A stretch of 64,000 nucleotides of DNA, from positions 54,540,017 through 54,604,016 of the forward strand of contig OX411543.1 in NCBI GenBank assembly GCA_948146395.1, written 5' to 3'. Under the pieces are notes generated by a model, which was given only the letters and a program-made list of their open reading frames with translations, was not told where the DNA came from and did not search any database. The translations under genes and the position numbers were made by a program. Source of the DNA: Fragum whitleyi. Taxonomy: Eukaryota; Mollusca; Bivalvia; Cardiida; Cardiidae. Position 1 is the stretch's first letter. Every line of letters begins with the position of its first letter. Below are positions 1 to 10,517 of this stretch, piece after piece.

Positions 1-279
1 AAAACTGCTTATTCAACTTATATTTTTTTATCCTACACCAATAGGTGGCAATCAGAACCCTCGGCGATTCTACGGAATAGACCTCGGGAATAATACGGGC
101 GCTGCCATGAAAGCGCGTCATTCCGCACGTGGGTTTATATGACGTCACAAACATCAACGATCCTTCTAAGGATGACGATGCATAAAACAAAATCAATGAA
201 ATGAGATGTTCCTAATGCAATAGGTGGGACACAATTGACTCGTGTCACAATGACTTTTGTCAAATGTCGGATGAAAGTT
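1..279. other. Unassigned sequence with a CRE-type palindrome
   Basis: I see no coding region. A perfect TGACGTCA (the CREB/ATF binding consensus) lies at 140-147, in locally GC-richer sequence. A single 8-bp match in the absence of a recognisable promoter is weak evidence of function. Confidence 0.3.
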
Positions 280-356
280 GGCCGAGCCGGGGTTCGAACT
301 CACTAATCCAAGATTGATAGCCGCATGTATTACCGCTGAGCCAGCTGGGCTCGGCC
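229..356 (-). mobile_element. tRNA-headed SINE, family 2
   Basis: On the minus strand the segment reads as a tRNA-like head. It has an A-box-like GGCTCAGCGGTAA, a B-box GAGTTCGAACCCC, and outermost 7 bases (GGCCGAG and CTCGGCC, at 356 and 280) that are exactly complementary. The flanking GACTCGTGTCACAATGACTT recurs beside the same head at 8,367 and 60,440, so this is a dispersed repeat. The D and anticodon arms are distorted, so I do not call a functional tRNA. Confidence 0.6.
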
Positions 357-1153
357 GAAAAATTGAAACTGTTGCAAATGTACAAAACAAGGTACAGTTC
401 TTGACGTTCGCAAACGTTTTTTGTTTCGTGATTGCATGACTGTAGTCGAAGTACGGATAACAGGGAAGTGTTTCTTTATTACATTAAAAGCCCTTCTGTT
501 TGAAGTGACGTCGCGTTTTCGACGCCCAGTTAATATTGAAACCGAAAATACAGTATATCTGTCCGTAAGAAATGAAGAAAATCAATTATAAAACTATACA
601 AATCATTGATTTTGTTTTAGATAAGCAGACCCAATCTTATAGGAATATAATAAACTAATACCTCAATATATTTTACAAACATAGAAAAATAGACTAGTGC
701 TAACAAAAACCTACCATGAAAATGAATATCCCAAATATAATCCATCTTTTATATAAATCTAACTCCATTGCTTTTCTATGATAAATATAAAAATTCCTCA
801 CACGATTTAAACTATTCAACCAATTTGTTTATAATAAGCAGAAACTACGCGATAGATTAATTTATTATAAAGAGATTTCGCATATCACCCCAGGGTGTAC
901 CGTTATTTTCCTAGCGTCTATTTTGGTACATTGGGTTTTTATTGTATCATCTTTAAGTGACGGCATCCGCAACGGGCAAAACGTTAAAAACCATTTCCCT
1001 ATCAAATTCTGCATTAGCTCGATCGCTATCATTCTTAACGAATCCTTTCTTCCTGAATATATGTAGGAGGGCTTTAATTTATTTCATTTCTTTTTTAGCG
1101 TTTATGTCGCTTTTTCATGGTCATAAGATCACTAGATATTTTGCTTATGCATG
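357..1153. other. AT-rich sequence, nothing recognised
   Basis: There is no long open frame, no recognisable repeat of another part of the window and no clear inverted repeat. Short open frames here have no coding character. Confidence 0.5.
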
Positions 1154-1415
1154 TGTGACCCGTCACGCGAAAAGGGACCATCTGGGCAGTGCGTAAAGTG
1201 TCGACTACAGTCAAACTTCGTGGATTGCGCAGACTGACAAGGGTCGATAATTTTCACACTTTACTGATTTTCTGAATCTACAATGATCAATATACCTACC
1301 TGTGAAAGAACTTTTGAAATACGACTTATAATTGACATATACTATAACCAATCTCTTTTTCAAAAAAGATATTTTACGGAGATCCCAGATGGTCCCTTTT
1401 TGTCTTACGAGGCCC
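1154..1415. mobile_element. MITE with ~30-bp imperfect TIRs (GACCCGTCA family)
   Basis: GACCCGTCACGCGAAAAGGG followed by ACCATCTGGG at 1157-1187 is mirrored by CCCAGATGGTCCCTTTTTGT and onwards at 1384-1413. The interior is about 200 bp without a gene. Related sequence occurs at 16,605-16,870 and, as a fragment, near 19,165-19,260, so this is a dispersed non-autonomous DNA element. Confidence 0.6.
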
Positions 1416-1474
1416 ATATTTTAATTTTTATCAGGACGAAGTTCAAGCTCAGAGATTTAGCCCATGAATGATAT

Positions 1475-1582
1475 ATAAGCCTTATAAAATGATTTGACAG
1501 GAAAAAAATGGTATAAAAAAATATAGTTTATGTTTTATACCATTTTTCATTTTTCCATGTCAAATCATTTCATGAGGCTTAT
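1475..1582. repeat. Fold-back hairpin, ~45-bp arms
   Basis: The left arm (TAAGCCTTATAAAATGATTT then GACAGG and AATGGTATAAAA) is mirrored by TTTTATACCATTTTTCATTT then CCATGTCAAATCATTTCATG and AGGCTTA on the right. The loop is about 15 bases. It abuts the 3' tail of the LINE at 1,584. It could be a small MITE or an insertion-associated hairpin. Confidence 0.65.
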
Positions 1583-1583
1583 C

Positions 1584-2085
1584 TAATAATAATAATAATA
1601 ATAATAAAATCTTTATTTAAAGAAGGTAACATGTTAAGATACGTATAACAACATCTTATATTCTACATGGCCTTCTAGCATTGAAAGAACATTAGAAAAT
1701 TAAATCATACATGAATATATCTATCTCACACATACACACACATACCAACACAACCGCACACATTTCTCATCCGTTTCATTAACATATGCAAGAAATTAAT
1801 TGAAAACATTGATACAATATATATAATCATACATCTGACAGATACTTATTTTAATTCATTTTTTAAGCATTTATTGGTTATCAAGATAATACTTAGTAAG
1901 CCTCTTTTTAAATATTTTAAGTTTTGTTTCATTTCTTATGTCAAGTGGGATGTTGTTCCAAACTTGGACACTGTTATAATTGAAGCTATTTTTGTATATA
2001 TTTGTTCTTGGAATTTTATTCAGAGTAAGATTTGTTCTATCATGTGCTGAGTCCCTTTGAGGTCAAGGGGCTGGTGATCCGTCAA
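1584..2085 (-). mobile_element. 5'-truncated non-LTR retrotransposon (LINE) 3' end
   Basis: Read on the minus strand, ~2,062 down to a stop at 1,871-1,873 encodes the C-terminus of a LINE reverse-transcriptase polyprotein: a DSAHDRTN segment, then VWNNIPLDIRNETKLKIFKK and a terminal KYYLDNQ. The V/LWN-LP-IR pattern near the C-terminus is typical of CR1/L2/Jockey-like LINEs. About 260 bp of 3' untranslated sequence follows and ends in a (TTA)n tail, seen on the plus strand as TAATAATAATAA at 1,584-1,607. The YADD catalytic region is absent. The exact clade is inferred, not shown. Confidence 0.75.
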
Positions 2086-2378
2086 TTGAGAATCTACTGT
2101 CAGAGCAAATTCAACCGTATTTGAACAGAGACGTCATTTTAAATCTATCCCGTGAACCAAAATCCAATGAAACTTCATTTGTACTGGTTATCACTGGTAA
2201 TTAATTCACCGCAGCTCAAATAAATAACAAATATAAGAACTTTTCATCGCCTAGTGATATAAAGATAATACAATATAATCATGACCGACACCATCATAAT
2301 GTAATCTTAGTTTTCAATTACGCGTTACATAGTTCCACATGCCTCATTTCATAGACCCGAGTCATACACAAAACACAG
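2086..2378. other. Intergenic, nothing recognised
   Basis: This AT-rich gap lies between the LINE fragment and the next MITE. No frame or repeat is recognised. Confidence 0.4.
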
Positions 2379-3201
2379 TATAGTCCGTTTGACTTCTATA
2401 TGGACCAACATTTCGCCGAAAATCTCAGAATCGATTTAATGAAGCGTATTTTTTTCTTGTCATATCATATTTTCCAACTAATACCATGAAGAATTTTGTT
2501 TTTCAGAATTTTTGAAGGTGAAATAATGATTTTGTCCGTCCGTCTACATGTTAACTTTCTGCCTTTCATACCTACTCGTATCTGTAATAAACTGTATAAA
2601 ATCGACTAGTTTCTTAAAATTAATTTCGTAGATTTTTTTTACTTCCTAGGATATAAAATCTTAGTATCTACTGTATTTGTTACAAAAACTGTTTGACCAG
2701 ATAATTTATAAAAGTTTTCTATCCGTTCTGAGATGAAACTCATATTCCCTTATTTAGACCAATCAAAAAGGATTATTTTAGGAAGTCGTTGGGATTTTCA
2801 CGAGGGAAACTAGATAAGCAGGCGAGTAATAACGGTACAAATCACGGGATATTTAAGTTTAAGATGTCCTGACCGTCGATGTGCTAATTAATAATGAATA
2901 ATGAACATTTCTTCTGTCAAATGTTAAGAATAAAACCACGTGTTTTTACGATTTGTTTACACTTTTCTTACAACTAAACAGCCTTCACCACCCCTCGTGT
3001 TTAAGAGCAGAAAATGCAAAAATATTATCATTAACTAGATAGACAAAATCATTATTTTAAAATCATTTTGTTTCCAAAAAATATTATTTGGAATGGTATT
3101 AAGCCGAAATTAATATTTTACCACATAGAAATCCTTCATTCAAACGCAATTTTATGTAATTGATGAAAAGGTTGGTCCATATAGAAGTCAAACGGACTAT
3201 A
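2379..3201. mobile_element. MITE/non-autonomous DNA transposon with 31-bp TIRs at a TA site
   Basis: TATAGTCCGTTTGACTTCTA plus TATGGACCAAC at 2,379-2,409 is exactly mirrored at 3,171-3,201. Weaker symmetry continues inward: TAATACCAT and AAATAATGATTTTGTC occur at about 2,480-2,545 and in mirror image at about 3,041-3,110, giving long degenerate arms of about 160 bp. TA precedes TAGTCC on both sides, compatible with a Tc1/mariner-type TA duplication. The interior has no coding capacity. Confidence 0.75.
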
Positions 3202-3406
3202 CACATAAATACCGTGGAGTGGATATTGCTCGAGCGACCACTCATATTAAGCGATAGTGATGGGAAGATTAATCGGTTATAATCGATAATCAGTTGGTTT
3301 GGACTTCTGATTATGATAATCGACTAAGAAATTTCATAAACGCTTAATAAGTTCCTAAAAGAAATGAAGACCTTTATTTATTGTTTCCGAAACCAACATA
3401 AGTTTG
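3202..3406. repeat. Fragment of a dispersed 'AAGCGACC' repeat
   Basis: GAGCGACCACTCATATTAAG at 3,231 resembles the runs at 3,865-3,935 and 39,340-39,400, where TTAAGTGACC and TTAAGCGACC motifs recur. No coding sequence is seen. The family is not identified. Confidence 0.35.
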
Positions 3407-3482
3407 ATGGCTCAGCATGAAACAGTTGTTATATAGTTGTAAATAATTATATAGGCAGTTACAACTGTTTCATGCTGAGCCA
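3407..3482. repeat. Palindrome family P74, copy 1
   Basis: ATGGCTCAGCATGAAACAGT leads into an AT-rich loop and returns as ACTGTTTCATGCTGAGCCAT. The outer 23 bp of each arm pair perfectly. The family recurs at 30,830, 34,252, 45,778 and 49,324. It has no coding potential. Confidence 0.8.
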
Positions 3483-4169
3483 TAAAGTTGGTAGAAAATT
3501 CTGCAGAAAGAGTCTTGGGGTCACAAGTTCCAACTAAAAACCGATTATCGGTCGTGGTTTGAACCCGATTATCCAACACTTTTAAGTGATCACATTTATG
3601 CAGCAAACATTATCAAAAGCCCCTTCACTGTTTGCAAAATTTCTGACTGAAAAGTGGATACTCTTATAATTAGAATATCATGTTTTTATTTGTTTACTTA
3701 TTTTATTTTTTAATTGTATCTTATGTTGTTTAGAACCAATAAGACCAAGGTCTCAATGAGACGATTCTAATGGAATAAAACAACATAAGGTTAAGTAAGA
3801 ATCATGCGTAAAACTATAAATACTATCAAAATGACAAGCCTTAATTAAAATAAAATATTACATTAAGTGACTATTTCTTTAAGCGACCTGTTCGTTCCTC
3901 TAACTGGTTGCTCAAGACAAGTTTAACTGTATACATTTTTCTCCTCGTTCAGTTTAAAGTAATTTTGATTAAAAAGTTTGGACCCCGTTTCACGCTTTTG
4001 AATATTTGATTTAATAAAAACAACTAAGGAATAGCCATAAAGCAAAGAAGTTTTACAATTTTTGTGGCATCAGTAGATGGTTCTGTGCAAAAGATGTTAA
4101 AATAATGCCTCTTAGATTCAAATTTATGTCTCACCCTTTGCGGCCTCTATTTGCAAAAATAATTTGAAT
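3483..4169. other. AT-rich sequence with old repeat fragments
   Basis: It contains a TCTCAATGAGACGATTCTAA motif near 3,752, shared with the 50-bp array at 45,470 and with 39,495. A TTAAGCGACC-type fragment lies at 3,865-3,935. No gene is recognised. Confidence 0.4.
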
Positions 4170-4285
4170 GTGCTTTTTCGCCGCTTTTGACAATCTTTCA
4201 GTCATGTCGCGACTCATCTTCACGAGTCAAGGGGTATTGAATCGATAGCTTCTTCTCGAATACCCCTTACCTTGACTGAATGAAT
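4170..4285. repeat. SINE tail fragment (minus) and short hairpin
   Basis: CGCCGCTTTTGACAATCTTT at 4,171 is the reverse complement of the SINE tail (TTGAAAGCGGCG). Beside it, TCAAGGGGTATT at 4,228 is mirrored by AATACCCCTTACCTTGA at 4,260-4,277. Both are short remnants. Confidence 0.45.
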
Positions 4286-4993
4286 AGGTAAATTCTGTAC
4301 GATTTATTTTTAGCCGGCCAATCAAAAGGTCAAACGCGATTTCTGTGACTGCCAATCAGAGAGCTTCTTACAAACGGCATCAGTACCTTTTAATCCCTAG
4401 GGCAACCTGTACCGACGACTGTGTAGATAAACTCTTCATTCATGGATTATATCGAAGACGCTGACTTTTCAGTACTTTTTTTATTCGGTGGAAGTCAGAC
4501 TTAACAAAATATCAACCAATCCCTGTTATCATAATTACTACGAATACTAAGCTTTTATTATTATTATCACGGTAACAGTGAGTTACTGGACGAGTGAATG
4601 ACGTAACTACATTTTTCAAGCTGTGGTTACGGCATTTTGCTCTTCCACTGAGGAAACCTCACCCTTCCCCCTCCCACCGAGAAAAATTCTGGATCAAATC
4701 TGATAGACCTACGCTGGATTCAATCTCTCGTTGAATTATTTCTAGATCATGTGCCATAATTTACATGGCGGCTTCCATAAAATTATGAATCATGCACCTG
4801 TGTGGAAATCTTATGCATGCAGCACTTTTAGCATTTTCTACAGGATCGGCATGCGCAGATCAATGTTTTTTCAGTGGGTTCAAAATTAAAATGGTGGACG
4901 AGAAATATTGTAACTTCAGCATAAACAAAGCTGTATTTACGATATTTTGCTCGCGCATTGAACAAATGATTCCTGATTTTTCATTTTGATAAC
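4286..4993. other. No gene or repeat recognised
   Basis: The sequence has mixed composition. Its longest open frame (65 codons, from 4,792) shows no recognisable domain. I see nothing else. Confidence 0.4.
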
Positions 4994-5250
4994 TATACTA
5001 GGACGAAAAAGAAACGCCGGGTCACTTAAAATGATCGTTCTAAGGAAAAATTGTATTATTGGATTTTGATATTCATTTTTGTATGAAATGTCATCTGGAT
5101 ATGTAAAAAAAAATACACCCTTTTTGTTTTGCGAAACACGGCCGGACGTACCAATATCGTGTGTGTCCTCCATGCGGAGTTTAGGCATCCCTGATTCGTC
5201 TAAGTTGCATATTTTATGTATTCCGGCGTTTCTTTTTCGACCTAGTATAT
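4994..5250. mobile_element. MITE with 27-bp TIRs at a TA site
   Basis: TATACTAGGACGAAAAAGAA then ACGCCGG at 4,994-5,020 is mirrored, with one mismatch, by CCGGCGTTTCTTTTTCGACC then TAGTATA at 5,223-5,249. TA flanks both ends. About 200 bp of non-coding interior lies between. Tc1/mariner-like mobilisation is an inference from the TA site. Confidence 0.7.
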
Positions 5251-5372
5251 ATTATTGACGATATTTCAGGGGAACGGGGGTCTGGGACCCTTGTCCCCGC
5301 CCCTGGATGAGCACATGACCTTTACATGACCTTTACCTCGTACACCATGCCAAGAATATCCTGTTCCAAAAC
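5251..5372. other. Spacer before duplicated segment
   Basis: Short unassigned sequence containing a GACCTTTACATGACCTTTAC direct repeat. The left junction of the duplication lies at about 5,373. Confidence 0.35.
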
Positions 5373-5681
5373 TCCCTTTTAAGAAATAATAGCAAAAAGA
5401 CCCTATCTCTCTGATTGTCCGTTAACATCCCATTAAAATTGTCAGAGAACAGTAGACCGTCTCGTCTTGTTATGTATGCGGTTTTAATTAACCTGATGGG
5501 CACCGAGAAGCCATAACTTTATTCAGTCGGATTGTTGGACACATTTTCATTGTCTGCCTGGTCTTTCACTTTATCATTGCTTACAAATGGCCAGTTTAAA
5601 GTAGAAAAAGTTGTGTAACTTTTTTTTCTTTATGGTATTCGATTCTATTTCTTAAACTTATTTAAATAACAATTATACGTT

Positions 5682-7370
5682 AGGGGAGACCGGGGCAGAG
5701 TGTTACACGGGGCAAAGTGCTACGTTTGAACTATTTTCTTTTTGACATCATTAATGTCCCAGGTGTTATTCCTTAGAAAAAGGTTTTTTGATTATGCATG
5801 TTTTGCTGCATATTAGATTCATGAAATAGGAATGTCCACTTAAGAAGAATCAGAAAACGATTTTTGTGACACAAAAGTAAATTCTTACCATCTTCGTAAA
5901 TATCCGCCTCGTCTGATATAAGAGTACAAGAAATAGGAAAGTCATATGGTTATGGGATCCCGAGATCCAGAAGCTTACTTTTGTGTACAGATTATGTTAT
6001 TGTAAACCTTTCTTTTCTTTGCACGAGTATCTTTTCCGAAAAGTTGCGATTGGGGCAAAGTGTTACACGGGACGTGGGGCAAAGTGTTACAGTGTAACAT
6101 TTTGCCCACAATATGTTTAGCGCCATTATTCAATTTCCAGATAACGAGATTATGACTGAAACGAATTCAAAGAAGCTTCAGACGAAGTTTTAATGTTTGT
6201 GCAAATCATTTAACATCTAATTATATCCAATAGAAACCGTTGTACGAAAAAGATAAATTTCCTGTTGCAAGAGTTACCAGCTTTTTCTCAAAACGCTTTG
6301 TCCGCTATATATTCGGACATATTGAAGCGGGGATTTGGCGGTCCAATGAACTTATTTCTAAAAGTTTGTGGTTAATCACAGATTTTTTATGTAATTTCAT
6401 AAATGTAGAGTTTAAGAGACTAAGGCATAATAGTAATTAATGCAATTCAGCCATGATCATATTATACTTTCTGACTTTTCAGACTTATTCGAAGCTACAG
6501 TAGGTTCCGGTAGTAACAGGTGCTCTTAGATTTTATTCCGCAAATGGACATACAATACGAGATGTATGGTTTATGTCTTTAAAAGAGAAAGAAAAAAAAA
6601 GAGAATTTTTAGGATATGGTTATTAGGATATGGTTTGAGTATTTTATTATGAAGGCGACGTTTTGAAACATGTGGTTAGGCGCAAGAAATGCACTTTTTT
6701 GTCATGGGTGACCAAGTCAGTGTGTGCAAAACTTGCAGTCTAATTTTGAATAATATTTTGCCAACAGGCCTTTCATGTTTATCCCGGTATTGTAAAAGCA
6801 AATGGCACCCTTTATTGCGACGACTGTATGCAATGTACCACTTTGCCCCAAAGGTGTAACACTTTGCCCCAAAAGCCCGGGGCAATGAGTTACATTTACC
6901 GGTATTTTTGTCTGCGTATAATTTTTTTTTTTTTATGATATGACGAAATTGTTTAATCAAAGTGCCGCCGTCATAGCGCAGTTGGTAGCGCGTCGGACTT
7001 ACAATCTAGAGGTCCCGGGTTCGATCCCCGACGGCGGCACTCATTCTTTCCGACTATTTGTCTCTCACCAATGGGTTGATAATCGTAGACCTATGTGAGA
7101 TAGTAGCTGGAGGCTAGGAAAGAATGTAATGGTTGTACTGGTGAGAGAAATATCAGGAATCCATTGTTAGGTGCTCCAGCCGCCGCGATATAACTGAAAT
7201 AATGTTGAAAGCGGCGTTAAACTCCATTCAATCAATCATTTAATCAAAGTATTTTTTAGTTCCAAATTCGTTAAATTTTCGATTCATATATTAAATAAAT
7301 TCAAAAGAGCTATGGTGTCGGAAAATTGGTGAATTGATTAAAAATTGTAACACTTTGCCCCGGTCTCCCC
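5682..7370. mobile_element. 1.69-kb TIR element inserted at TA
   Basis: Ends GGGGAGACCGGGGCAGAGTG and CACTTTGCCCCGGTCTCCCC are inverted repeats of about 24 bp. The site is flanked by TA on both sides, and copy B of the duplication (59,287) shows the empty site as ACGTTACCTCAGG with a single TA. The motif GGGGCAAAGTGTTAC recurs about nine times inside in both orientations (e.g. 6,053, 6,076, 6,093, 6,838, 6,856, 6,879). No transposase frame survives. A SINE is nested near its right end. The TA duplication fits the Tc1/mariner/pogo group; I do not recognise the TIR. Confidence 0.85.
6964..7238 (+). mobile_element. tRNA-headed SINE, family 1 (full length)
   Basis: The tRNA-like head at 6,964-7,039 has complementary acceptor arms (GCCGCCG/CGGCGGC), an A box (TAGCGCAGTTGG) and a B box (GGTTCGATCCCC). 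The body is conserved and the tail is GCGGCGTTAAACTCCATTCA then ATC repeats. A 12-bp target-site duplication TTTAATCAAAGT is intact at 6,952-6,963 and 7,239-7,250, so this is a recent insertion inside the TIR element. It is pol III-type and non-autonomous, so it needs a LINE partner. Confidence 0.92.
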
Positions 7371-7861
7371 TACTTCAGGAATACACAGAAATCAAAAAGA
7401 AAAAAAAAACACAAAAACCCCCATAAATTCTTGTTTTCGTCACAATTTTTTCAAAACGTAGGTCTAGTAGAACTTTAGTTGTAAAGTTTTATATTAAACC
7501 TTAAAAATAAGACAATTTGAGAAAATAAAAAAAATGCTTAAAAGATTGGATTGGATCGATCAAAGGTTGATTAGAAATGCAGTCGGGAAATACCGTCTTC
7601 TTTTTTTTTCAATTAACAACGTGCAAAGATTTTTTTTCAATAACACTATTTCTGCGAAAGAGATCATGTTATAGCAGTAAGGCATTGGAATATTGTTATA
7701 TGGTATTGGGTTATGGTAAAAGGAGAGATTAAACATTATTCTTTCCGATGCTGATTTCTGGAACAATCCGGGATCGATCGTTCAGTTTGAAATTTGTCAT
7801 CTTCTATCGTTTACAAGAAATATCCTAACCAATCTTCTCCTCTATCTGTCTGAATTTATCT

Positions 7862-8045
7862 TTTCCTGTCTCTTTTCTTTTTCTGTCTCTCTTGCTTTTT
7901 CCGCCTCTCTGTCTGTCTGTCTCACTCTCTGTCTGTCTGTTTGTCTGCATGCCCTCTCTCTTTCTTATTCTCTCTCTCACTTTTCATCTCTCTCTATTTT
8001 TTCTCTCTCTCTCTCTCTCGCTCTCTCTCTCTCTCTCGCTCTCCA
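7862..8045 (+). repeat. (CT)n / CTGT microsatellite, copy A
   Basis: TCTC-rich, CTGT-containing low-complexity tract. The counterpart in copy B (59,815-60,108) is much longer. Open frames across it (Ser/Leu runs) are artefacts of the repeat. Confidence 0.9.
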
Positions 8046-8366
8046 CATTTTTGTTCCGAAAGTTTCCGATTATGTAGTTATACTTGTAGTAGAGTTTATT
8101 TTATAAAACAAGAAATAAAAAAAAAATAGAACAGAAGATTTGTTGTATACAAAAACAGTAAAAAATCCTCTATGAAATTAACGTGTTTGTTTTTATAGGG
8201 TTAAATGCCATTTTTAACATTATCACATTTATATTGCGACGACTGGTGACCATCACATGATTTTCTTTCATTTCTCACACCAGCGGAAGATTCACAATAT
8301 TTCGTCCGAGTCATCAACTGCTTATTTCTCTTAAGCATACTACTTATCAAACGTCCTAGGTTGGAG

Positions 8367-8495
8367 AATAATGACTCGTGTCACAACGACTTTTGTTAAT
8401 TTTGCCGTATGAATCTTGCCAAGTCGTTGTTCGAACTCTCAGCCCAAGATTTGCAGCCAAAATCGTTACCGTTGAGCTAGCCTGACTCGACTCTC
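8367..8495 (-). mobile_element. tRNA-headed SINE, family 2, in copy A
   Basis: Minus-strand tRNA-like head with GCTAGCTCAACGGTAACG as the A-box region and GAGTTCGAACAACG as a mutated B box. It is flanked by ATGACTCGTGTCACAACGAC as at 229. It is duplicated at 60,440. Confidence 0.55.
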
Positions 8496-9462
8496 TTAAA
8501 AGTTCGGTATTTTATTTAACAAGCTAAGATGTTACACTGGTTGGGAAAAATAAAAGCATCTTCCATTGTAACCATAGCAACGCAATCAAAATTTGATATG
8601 TCCAACAATTAATTACATGCAATGGTCATTTCATTCCCATAAACAACACATCTGGAACCATGTTTGCGGCTCGAATTAAACATGTGGCCATAGAGTCTTT
8701 TGGAAAGAAAACAAAATTTGAAGTAAATAGAAGGAAATGCGCCCCGTGGAAGCTCTACGATCTTTCTTTTTGGAAAGATGAGTTGGGGGTGGGGAGTGGG
8801 TTCAGAGATATGATGATGCGTTGTTGAATGCTTTCACGCCTAAACTTCTATAAATGATAATGCAGAACATTCGTCCTTTCATACACAAGATTATACATTT
8901 CATCATTTACGCAAAAAATGTTACTGCAACGTTCAAAGGCTCTTATTTAAAAAATGTATACAAATCCTGACTAGACTGTGCAAAATGATCGGACTGACCA
9001 AGATTAAATTTTTAACTTTTGGAAAATGTTCTGAATCTATTCAGTATTCATGTATTGAAATGCAAACGATGATTGGCGAGCGACATGCTGAGTATAGCAA
9101 ACAAATATGGCAGATTTTTTTTTCTGTCATGGTTTATTATGAAACATTGAAGCATTTATCTATTTATTTTAAAATATCAGTTTTAAAGCGCCAACGTCCG
9201 GTATGTTCAAGATAGGCCGCACGCTATCCTGAACACTGTTTATGTTTAACGTTTTCTATTTCCTGAATGTTCAGCTAACTTTCAGCTCACCTGAGCACAT
9301 TGTGTTTCATGGGGACGAGCCTTTTTGATCATTGAATGTATGTTGTCGTAATTGATCTATTCTGCAAAGGTCGAAAAAGCTACCTCGAAAATATGATTTC
9401 TATAGGTGGTGCAACTAAGGTTGTTTTTTTGTATTTTTTTTTTTCATGTATAACATGACAGT
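8496..9462. other. Unique part of duplication, no gene recognised
   Basis: This is matched closely by 60,566-62,380 in copy B, apart from the LINE inserted there. No frame longer than 76 codons and no domain signature is seen. Confidence 0.45.
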
Positions 9463-9545
9463 TGGGGCACCCAACATTATATTCCTGGTATTTCTCCCAT
9501 CAGCACTACCATTAAAAATTACATCCTTTCCTGGCCTTCAGGTGG
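9463..9545 (-). mobile_element. Decayed SINE body fragment
   Basis: GGCACCCAACATTATATTCC then TGGTATTTCTC and ACATCCTTTCCTGGCC match the reverse complement of the family-1 SINE body with many substitutions. It is shared with 62,385-62,460, so it predates the duplication. Confidence 0.5.
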
Positions 9546-10517
9546 GAGATGAATGTAAGAAAAGATATGTTCCGCCGTTTCGGTCATATTTAGACTACCG
9601 TTCACATTTCACTGAATAGTGTCAAGTTCAATGTAACAGTCATAGATAAAATCAAACCATTGCCTGGGAAATTTCAAAACCACCCATGTTGCAATTCTCA
9701 AAGTAGCAAAATTGGTATATCGTAAGCGGAAAGCTTAAACCTCGTATCTACAGCTTGAAAGAACGTGAGTTACGAGGTTTTTGTCGTACATTGGTAATAT
9801 TGTTTTCGAGACTTTATTATACAGTTTCGTGCTTATATGTTCATTCACCATTTTTTCTATGGAGGTAGGTATACTATTTCCGAAATGGAAATGTCACAAA
9901 ATCGAATTATTTGAGCATATTTCTACAAAAAGGAGATCTAGTACTATAAAAGGTTAAAAAAGGGTATCAGCTAATTTCTGTGAACTTGGGTATTTACAAA
10001 TAAGATTTTTTTTATATATATATTGCACAATTTAGGCCACCGAAACAATATTACAAAAAGTGTTTACAAAAACATATAAGAGAATGGCGATCAAACTTAG
10101 TTAGATTATTGCACTGAAATGTTCAAAATCATGGTTTAAATTCTTGTAACAATAAATTTTGGTATATCGTCGGCTAGAGACTTAAACCTCGTTTTTACGG
10201 CTTGAATACACTGGGGCTATATGAGATTTTGGTCGCTCACAGACGATATGATTTTAGAGTCCCGGTAATAACCGGTTGAGTATCATGCTAAGGTTTTCAT
10301 ATGGTATTTAAAATAACATAACCAAAATAGACTGCATTTGCAAAAGTTGGGCGATCCGTTAATTATATTATGCAGGTCAGCAAGAACATGGATGTCGAAT
10401 AAGGGGGCATCAAACCATTACCTGGTATCCCCATTTTTTCTCAAGTTTGCGGAATTTGCAAATACATTTTCTACATTTAATAACTGAGTAACACTAAAGC
10501 ATTTCTTCTTCTCTGCT
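9546..10517. other. Unique part of duplication, no gene recognised
   Basis: Matched by 62,461-63,447 with small indels. It contains two related runs (GGTATATCGTAAGCGGAAAG at about 9,714 and GGTATATCGTCGGCTAGAGA at about 10,161), each followed by TTAAACCTCGT and a GGCTTGAA/AGCTTGAA motif. These suggest an old internal duplication. Confidence 0.4.

Noticed and set aside
6964..7040. tRNA gene with intact A and B boxes (also 16,983; 37,338)
   Set aside because: The anticodon stems are mispaired and each is the head of a SINE with a conserved body and, in two cases, target-site duplications.
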